The notes under the pieces were generated by a model. It saw only the letters and a program-made list of their open reading frames with translations, was not told where the DNA came from and made no database searches. From NCBI RefSeq assembly GCF_021395205.1, contig NZ_JAJVCS010000001.1:124001-188000 (forward strand): 64,000 bases of DNA, read 5' to 3'. Positions 58,362-64,000 of the stretch are shown here, in pieces. Each line of letters starts with the position of its first letter. Within the stretch, counting starts at the first letter, position 1. The position numbers and the translations under genes are program-made. The stretch comes from Polynucleobacter sp. IMCC 30228 (GTDB lineage Bacteria > Pseudomonadota > Gammaproteobacteria > Burkholderiales > Burkholderiaceae).

Positions 58362-59344
58362 GATTGACTTAAAATCCAGAGCACTAAATCGCTATATGAA
58401 ACGCCAGCTGCTTTTGCTGCCATTGGCACAAGTGAATGCGAAGTCATGCCAGGCGAAGTATTCATCTCAAGTAAATACGGCTGTCTAGTGCTCTCATCAA
58501 TCATGATGTCAGCCCGCCCCCAAGTTTTGCATCCTAATACGCGATACGCATCGAGGGCTAATCTTTGTACGGCTTGATTTAGTTTTTCATCGAGTTCTGT
58601 AGGGCATAAATATTGGGTTTCATTAGAGAAGTATTTGTGATGGAAATCGTAATTAGCATTGGGTGGAATAATCTGAATTACTGGTAAGGCTTCGGCAGTT
58701 TCACCTTCACCTACAAGTGGGCAGGTAAGCTCAGGACCAATAATGCAAGATTCGGCCATGACTTTTTTATCTAAGCTAAGCGCTAGAGCATATGCATCTG
58801 GTAATTGCTCAAGCGCTTGCACTTTGGTCAAGCCTAAAGAAGATCCTTCATGCGCAGGTTTAACGATGAGTGGGAGCCCTAGGTTTTGCACGACCGCAGA
58901 CCAATCGCTGCTTGCGCTAAGCAGTTCAAATTGTGGCGTAGCTAAACCACTACTCATCCAAATACGCTTTGTAGCAATTTTATCGATCGCTAACGCAGAA
59001 GCTAGCACGCCACTACCTGTATAAGGAATATTGAGTAGTTCAAGTAAGCCTTGAATGGTGCCATCTTCCCCAAAGCGGCCATGTAAAGCAATAAAGACGC
59101 GATCAAAATGGGCCGTAGCTATTTCAGTGAGCTTACGTAGGCCGGTGTCAAATGCATGTGCATCAACCCCTTTTGCGCGTAAGGCCTCTAAAACTCCATT
59201 GCCAGATAGCAAGGAAATTTCTCGCTCGCCTGAACGACCGCCTAATAAAACACCCACCTTACCTAATGACTGAGGGTTCAAAGTACTGAGATCGCGTGCT
59301 ACCCGCTCACCCCATGTGCTCTTGGCTAAGATTGAATTAGCCAT
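58358..59344 (-). CDS. ddl: D-alanine--D-alanine ligase
   Basis: Ddl makes D-Ala-D-Ala for peptidoglycan precursors. ATP-grasp features are visible: [55 protein letters not shown] and [19 protein letters not shown] choose ATG 59344 (MANSILAKS..., 328 aa), with GAGG seven bases upstream and an 8-nt overlap with murC. A GTG at 59356 would add four residues. It lies between murC and ftsQ, the standard order. Confidence 0.97.
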   Translation of the reverse strand: MANSILAKSTWGERVARDLSTLNPQSLGKVGVLLGGRSGEREISLLSGNGVLEALRAKGVDAHAFDTGLRKLTEIATAHFDRVFIALHGRFGEDGTIQGLLELLNIPYTGSGVLASALAIDKIATKRIWMSSGLATPQFELLSASSDWSAVVQNLGLPLIVKPAHEGSSLGLTKVQALEQLPDAYALALSLDKKVMAESCIIGPELTCPLVGEGETAEALPVIQIIPPNANYDFHHKYFSNETQYLCPTELDEKLNQAVQRLALDAYRVLGCKTWGRADIMIDESTRQPYLLEMNTSPGMTSHSLVPMAAKAAGVSYSDLVLWILSQS

Positions 59345-60776
59345 GGTGCGCCTCACTTAACAAGTGCGGTAAGCTGGCAATTGATCCTGCCCCCATCGTG
59401 ATCAAGACATCATTGGCGCGCAGGACTGTTTTTAAAACTGTTGGTATTTCAGCAACCTGGGAAACAAATACTGCTGCGTTTTGGCTTAAGCCATTTTTAT
59501 TATCTAAACGCTCTTTAGCAATCGTTGCCAGCAGCAAGCTTTTACCATCAGCACCCGCTATTCGCGCTTCGCCCGCGGGATAAATTTCCGTTAACACCAG
59601 TGCATCAAAACTACGCAAAACTGCCACAAAATCGCCAAAGCAATCGCGCGTGCGAGTATATCGGTGAGGCTGAAATGCCAGCACCAAACGACGGCCCGGA
59701 AAAGCGCCTCGAGCGGCTTCTAGTGTGGCCGCCATTTCTACTGGGTGATGACCATAGTCATCAATTAATGTATAGCTACCCCCCGCATCTAAAGGAATTT
59801 CACCGTAACGCTGGAACCGCCGACCAACACCACTAAATTGCGCTAACGCGACTTGTATTGCCTGGTCGCTGACACCTAATTCGGTGGCAATGGCAATCGC
59901 CGCCAAGGCATTGCGCACATTATGCAAGCCGGGTAAATTCAGCGTAATTTGCAAGGGTCCTGGCTTTACGCCATGACGCCTAACTGTCCGCCGCTCAACC
60001 CTAAAATGCATTACCGTGCCATCAGCTTTAATTTCACTCGCGCGAATATCGGCATCGGCCGCAATGCCGTAGCGTAAGACGGGCTGTGATACAAACGGAA
60101 TAATGTCGCGCACATTAAGGTCATCGACGCATAAAACGGCCACACCATAAAATGGCATGCGCTGCGTAAATTGCACGAAGGCCTGTTTTAATCGCGCCAT
60201 ATCATGCTTATACGTGTCCATGTGATCAGCATCAATATTTGTAATCACTTCCATAGCTGGAAATAATTGCAAGAAAGAAGCATCTGACTCGTCTGCCTCA
60301 ACCACAATAAAGTCGCCTTGCCCCAAACGTGCATTAGCGCCGGCTGAATTCAGCTTGCCCCCAATCACAAAAGTCGGATCAAGCCCGCCCTCTGCTAGTA
60401 CAGAGGCTACTAAACTAGTGGTAGTAGTTTTGCCATGCGTGCCCGCAATTGCAATGCCTTGTTTTAAGCGCATTAATTCACCCAACATCACCGCTCGTTG
60501 AATGACGGGAATTTTTGCTGCACGCGCTGCTAACACTTCGGGATTATTGCCAGCCACCGCGGTTGAAATAACGACCGCTTCTGCCGTGCCGATATTTTCA
60601 GCTGCATGACCTAGATGAATTACCGCACCTAGTTCTGCAAGGCGCTTAGTGACTGCTCCTGCAGCCAAATCTGAGCCCGAAACTTGATAGCCTAAGTTCA
60701 ATAGTACTTCAGCAATGCCGCTCATACCGGCTCCACCAATGCCAACAAAGTGTATTTGTTGCACAATATGTTTCAA
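59337..60776 (-). CDS. murC: UDP-N-acetylmuramate--L-alanine ligase
   Basis: MurC adds the first amino acid to UDP-MurNAc. The 479-aa ligase starts [20 protein letters not shown], the murC glycine-rich signature. The P-loop [18 protein letters not shown] lies near residue 110, and [18 protein letters not shown] comes later. Its ATG overlaps the murG stop by 4 nt. Family length and motif order are normal. Confidence 0.98.
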   Translation of the reverse strand: MKHIVQQIHFVGIGGAGMSGIAEVLLNLGYQVSGSDLAAGAVTKRLAELGAVIHLGHAAENIGTAEAVVISTAVAGNNPEVLAARAAKIPVIQRAVMLGELMRLKQGIAIAGTHGKTTTTSLVASVLAEGGLDPTFVIGGKLNSAGANARLGQGDFIVVEADESDASFLQLFPAMEVITNIDADHMDTYKHDMARLKQAFVQFTQRMPFYGVAVLCVDDLNVRDIIPFVSQPVLRYGIAADADIRASEIKADGTVMHFRVERRTVRRHGVKPGPLQITLNLPGLHNVRNALAAIAIATELGVSDQAIQVALAQFSGVGRRFQRYGEIPLDAGGSYTLIDDYGHHPVEMAATLEAARGAFPGRRLVLAFQPHRYTRTRDCFGDFVAVLRSFDALVLTEIYPAGEARIAGADGKSLLLATIAKERLDNKNGLSQNAAVFVSQVAEIPTVLKTVLRANDVLITMGAGSIASLPHLLSEAHHG

Positions 60777-61846
60777 GCTGGCACCCCCGCTACTGCCTTA
60801 CAGATCGTAGCAAGCTGTTCAGTTGCATTGGGTTTAGCAAGCGCATAAGAACGTTCAGCCATTGCTTGTAATTCTGGGCGTGTCCAAGCTTGAATTTGGC
60901 GTGCTAAATCAGGTGCATTAAATTGGGTTTGAGGCCATAAAATTGCCGCAGCTGCAGTCGCTAAAAATTGTGCATTAGCTGTTTGATGGTCATCTATAGC
61001 AGCGGGGAAGGGCACTAAACAAGCCGCCACTCCAACCGCGGCTAACTCTGAAACAGTCATTGCACCAGCCCGACAAATTACTACATCGGCTTGGGCATAT
61101 GCGTTTGCCATATTGGCAATAAAAGGCAATACTTCAGCCGCTACGCCATGCTCCTCATAACGTAAATTAAGTTCACTGTAATGCTTTTCGCCCGACTGAT
61201 GAATCACTTTTGGACGCTGTGCAAAAGGTATTAAAGCCAAAGCTGCAGGCAACACTTTATTTAATGCTTGAGCACCTAAACTTCCGCCTACAACCAAAAC
61301 ATTCAGCGAGCCTTGCCGCTGGCCGTAACGTAGTTTAGGTTCAGCTATTTCGTTAAACTCGGCACGAATCGGATTTCCGACCCACTCCCCTTTTGCAAGC
61401 GTATGAGGAAAGCCGGTTAATACTTTATTTGCAACATGCCCTAAGAGGCGATTGGCACTTCCAGCTATGGCGTTAGATTCATGAATAATTAATGGTCTTT
61501 GCAATAAGAAACTCATTAAGCCGCCAGGAAAGCTGATGTAACCACCCATTCCTAATATCACGCTGGGCTTTAGACGCGCAATAATGCGCCAACTTTGCGC
61601 ACAAGCACGTAATAAATTAAAGGGTAATAGTAATTTTGTTAACCACCCTTTGCCGCGTAAACCTCCAAATTGCACTGCCTCAAAACTAAAGCCGCGAGCA
61701 GTTACCAAGCCTTGTTCCATGCCTTTGGCATGACCTAACCAAGCTACTTGCCAGCCCCGACTGCGCAATAGCTCTGCCACTGCAAGACCTGGAAAAATAT
61801 GGCCTCCCGTACCCCCTGCCATGACCAAGATGGAAGGTTTTGTCAC
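60773..61846 (-). CDS. murG: UDP-GlcNAc:undecaprenyl-PP-MurNAc-pentapeptide transferase MurG
   Basis: MurG converts lipid I to lipid II on the inner face of the membrane. The 357-aa GT-B glycosyltransferase begins [20 protein letters not shown] (first G loop), has [20 protein letters not shown], then [16 protein letters not shown] (third G loop) and the acceptor/donor segment [19 protein letters not shown]. Start and stop overlap ftsW and murC by 4 nt. Confidence 0.98.
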   Translation of the reverse strand: MTKPSILVMAGGTGGHIFPGLAVAELLRSRGWQVAWLGHAKGMEQGLVTARGFSFEAVQFGGLRGKGWLTKLLLPFNLLRACAQSWRIIARLKPSVILGMGGYISFPGGLMSFLLQRPLIIHESNAIAGSANRLLGHVANKVLTGFPHTLAKGEWVGNPIRAEFNEIAEPKLRYGQRQGSLNVLVVGGSLGAQALNKVLPAALALIPFAQRPKVIHQSGEKHYSELNLRYEEHGVAAEVLPFIANMANAYAQADVVICRAGAMTVSELAAVGVAACLVPFPAAIDDHQTANAQFLATAAAAILWPQTQFNAPDLARQIQAWTRPELQAMAERSYALAKPNATEQLATICKAVAGVPA

Positions 61847-63114
61847 AGCTTTCCCCCGCGCATTAAGATTCGATTTTCATAATCAATTTTGAGTAATAAG
61901 GCAAACGCCACCACATTCATCAAAATACCCGAGCCGCCATAACTAATTAAAGGCAATGTAAGTCCCTTGGTCGGTAATAGACCCAAATTCACACCCATAT
62001 TGATAAAGGCCTGCCAGCCAATCCAAATGCCAACACCTTTAGCAGCTAAGCCGGCAAAACTCCGATCGAGTTGTAAGGCGGTGCGGCCAATTAAAAATGC
62101 GCGGCGCACGATCCAGTAGAACAAGAAAATGATGACCAGCACACCAACAAAACCCAATTCTTCGCCGATCACTGCCAAAATAAAATCCGTGTGCGCTTCT
62201 GGTAAGTAATTTAATTTTTCAACACTACCCCCCAAGCCAATTCCAAACCATTCACCGCGCCCAAATGCCATCAATGAATGGGTTAATTGGTATCCCTTAT
62301 TTGCGGCATTTTCAACTTGCCATGGATCTAAAAAAGCCATGATTCTGCCGCGCCGAAATGGGGATAAAACAATAATGATGGCCGCGCTTAAAATACCAAT
62401 CGTGATCAGTCCGCCAAATAATTTAGCGTTAATACCACCTAAAAATAAAATCCCAAAAGCGATTAGGGCGACCACTACAAAAGCGCCCATATCGGGTTCC
62501 CACATCAAAAGGGTGCCCACCATCGCGACCGCTAAACCCATGGGCACTAATCCCTTAACAAATGAATGTAAATATTCTTGGCGCCGGACGGTGTAACTAG
62601 CAGCAAAAATGAGTACGGCAAATTTCATTAACTCAGAGGGCTGAAAATTCATGAGACCTAGGGGAATCCAGCGTCTTGCGCCATTGACCCCTTTGCCAAT
62701 ACCTGGAATTAATACCGCGATTAAGAGCACTACAGTAAAAATAAAAATGCTTGGGGCCAACCGATCCCAAGTCTTCACGGGCACCCTAAAGACCCAAGCG
62801 CCTACTGCAAAGGCAATAGATAAAGAAATTAAGTGTCTAAATAAGAAAAAATTACTGCTGTAATTTGCGTATTTAGGGCTATCGGCTAATGTAATTGAAG
62901 CGGAATACACCATCACCAAGCCAATTAATGTTAATGACAAAACCGCCCAAACTAATAACTGGTCGTACTCCATCATGCGCGAGCGAGTTTGCTCAACCCC
63001 CGAGACAGCATCTTTTAGTCCGCTATGAAATTGATTAATGCCGCCGCGTGAAAAATTCCAAAACCGCATCAGAGTTAGGCGCTGGGCTAAGGATAATTTT
63101 TCTTTGACGCTCAT
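61843..63114 (-). CDS. ftsW: Septal peptidoglycan polymerase FtsW
   Basis: FtsW is a SEDS-family glycosyltransferase that polymerises lipid II at the septum. The 423-aa protein has about ten transmembrane spans after a cytoplasmic N terminus of about 50 residues. Family signatures are [37 protein letters not shown] and [20 protein letters not shown], with the conserved C-terminal Gly-rich loop. Its ATG overlaps the murD end by 4 nt. Confidence 0.97.
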   Translation of the reverse strand: MSVKEKLSLAQRLTLMRFWNFSRGGINQFHSGLKDAVSGVEQTRSRMMEYDQLLVWAVLSLTLIGLVMVYSASITLADSPKYANYSSNFFLFRHLISLSIAFAVGAWVFRVPVKTWDRLAPSIFIFTVVLLIAVLIPGIGKGVNGARRWIPLGLMNFQPSELMKFAVLIFAASYTVRRQEYLHSFVKGLVPMGLAVAMVGTLLMWEPDMGAFVVVALIAFGILFLGGINAKLFGGLITIGILSAAIIIVLSPFRRGRIMAFLDPWQVENAANKGYQLTHSLMAFGRGEWFGIGLGGSVEKLNYLPEAHTDFILAVIGEELGFVGVLVIIFLFYWIVRRAFLIGRTALQLDRSFAGLAAKGVGIWIGWQAFINMGVNLGLLPTKGLTLPLISYGGSGILMNVVAFALLLKIDYENRILMRGGKL

Positions 63115-64000
63115 ACTGCAGCCCCAACGGGTTGATTGGTCGAATTAAATTGCATTTCTAGCTCAGTGACTGCAGACGCAAAAACCTCTGCTCGATGTCG
63201 ATAGTCGCGAAATTGATCGAAGCTTGCACACGCTGGCGAGAGCAAGACAATATCGCCCAATTGGGCGCGTTGAGCAGCCAATTGGGTCGCTGCACTTAAT
63301 GAATCGACCTGCACACAGTCGATGTCATTGCTCGCAAAGCTATCTTCAAGTACAGCACGGATGAGAGGCGCATCTTTACCGATCAGAATTAAACCCTTTA
63401 CAAACCGTAAAATCGGTTCACGCAATGGACTAAAGTCTTGCCCTTTGCCGTCGCCACCAGCAATCAGCCAAATCTGTTTACTTGCTGTAGTTGCGCCAAG
63501 GCCATTGAGTGCAGCTACCGTTGCACCAACATTCGTGCCCTTACTATCATCAACATATTCAACACCCTCAATTACAGCCACACTTTGAACCCGATGCGGC
63601 TCACCCCGATATTCACGTAAGCCATGCAACAAGATATTCATCGGTAGCCCAGCACAGCGTGCTAAGGCGAGCGCAGCTAAGGCATTGAGCGCATTATGGC
63701 GACCGCGAATGCGGAGCGCATCCGCTGGAATTAAGCGCTTTAATCGTAACTCTGTCTGTTCAACGCCGCTGACTTTACGACGTCGTTTCGGCGTACTCTC
63801 TGGCTCTTCATCGATTTCAGCCCACACTAACCAATCGATCCCGCCTGCGCGCAAATCATGTTCAATACCAAACGCTCCAGGTTCAGTTGGGCAACCCACA
63901 CCAAATGTAATCACACTCTGCCGAGTTTGTTCTTTTGGCAATCGAAGGTTTGATACCAAAGGATCATCGCGATTTAAAATACAAATACTATTGGTGCCAA
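63111..64000 (-). CDS. murD: UDP-N-acetylmuramoyl-L-alanine--D-glutamate ligase, C-terminal part
   Basis: MurD adds D-glutamate to UDP-MurNAc-L-Ala. The gene enters from beyond the right edge. Reading the last bases in frame gives [20 protein letters not shown], so the true protein extends upstream and the TTG at 63959 is an internal Leu codon, not a start. Visible motifs are [51 protein letters not shown] and [22 protein letters not shown], the MurD C-terminal signature. The stop overlaps ftsW. Confidence 0.97.
   Translation of the reverse strand, partial: GTNSICILNRDDPLVSNLRLPKEQTRQSVITFGVGCPTEPGAFGIEHDLRAGGIDWLVWAEIDEEPESTPKRRRKVSGVEQTELRLKRLIPADALRIRGRHNALNALAALALARCAGLPMNILLHGLREYRGEPHRVQSVAVIEGVEYVDDSKGTNVGATVAALNGLGATTASKQIWLIAGGDGKGQDFSPLREPILRFVKGLILIGKDAPLIRAVLEDSFASNDIDCVQVDSLSAATQLAAQRAQLGDIVLLSPACASFDQFRDYRHRAEVFASAVTELEMQFNSTNQPVGAAV

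Noticed and set aside
63111..63959. murD as a complete 282-aa gene starting at 63959
   Set aside because: The codon there is TTG for Leu in the middle of the continuing frame, and MurD sequence extends to the window edge.

Overview
The window is a chromosomal segment of an anoxygenic phototrophic betaproteobacterium. About 38.6 kb holds a nearly complete photosynthesis gene cluster: type II reaction centre, LH1 antenna, bacteriochlorophyll a enzymes and spheroidene-type carotenoid enzymes. Only the oxygen-dependent cyclase (acsF) and the light-independent protochlorophyllide reductase (bchLNB) are visible. The low apparent GC content, tight overlapping gene packing and a Burkholderiales-type flank (corC-pilBCD-coaE-zapD, argJ-secA, lpxC-ftsZAQ-ddl-murCG-ftsW-murD) suggest a Polynucleobacter-like freshwater bacterium. 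That taxonomic call is inference.

Region 1 (1-9617, minus strand) is bchF-bchN-bchB-bchL-bchM-lhaA-puhA-puhB-puhC-acsF-puhE, mostly joined by 1-4 nt overlaps. bchH, which usually lies between bchB and bchL, is absent here. Region 2 (9839-15240, plus strand) starts at a divergent promoter and carries a B12-domain PpaA/AerR-like regulator, the repressor ppsR, and crtA, crtD and crtC. Region 3 (15260-28747, minus strand) is one long colinear set: crtE-crtF-bchC-bchX-bchY-bchZ-[38-aa ORF]-pufB-[75-aa ORF]-pufA-pufL-pufM-pufC-crtI-crtB. Region 4 (28833-38609) holds bchO, bchD, bchI, an alpha/beta hydrolase, the displaced bchH, and a second PpaA/AerR-like gene divergent from bchH.

Perfect TGT-N12-ACA motifs, the binding pattern of PpsR/CrtJ, occur in three key intergenic regions: bchF/ppaA, crtF/bchC and bchH/second ppaA. 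A one-mismatch copy lies close to bchF. This suggests one oxygen/light circuit controls both arms of bacteriochlorophyll synthesis, the puf superoperon and the regulators themselves.

Region 5 (38618-41885) is a transition zone with an extended SDR, a SOUL haem-binding protein, a squalene-synthase-type prenyltransferase and ogt. Region 6 (41992-64000) is housekeeping: a CorC-type protein, type IV pilus/type II secretion genes, coaE, zapD, mutT, a DUF815 ATPase, argJ, secA, a DciA-like gene, lpxC, a peroxiredoxin and the division and cell-wall cluster, running off the window inside murD.

The most unusual feature is inside the puf operon. A 75-aa single-span protein lies between pufB and pufA and aligns loosely with LH1 beta but has Lys where the bacteriochlorophyll ligand His should be. 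A 38-aa ORF is coupled by ATGA overlaps to both bchZ and pufB. PufB itself has Asn in place of the usual upstream conserved His. No tRNA, rRNA, insertion sequence or CRISPR array was seen.
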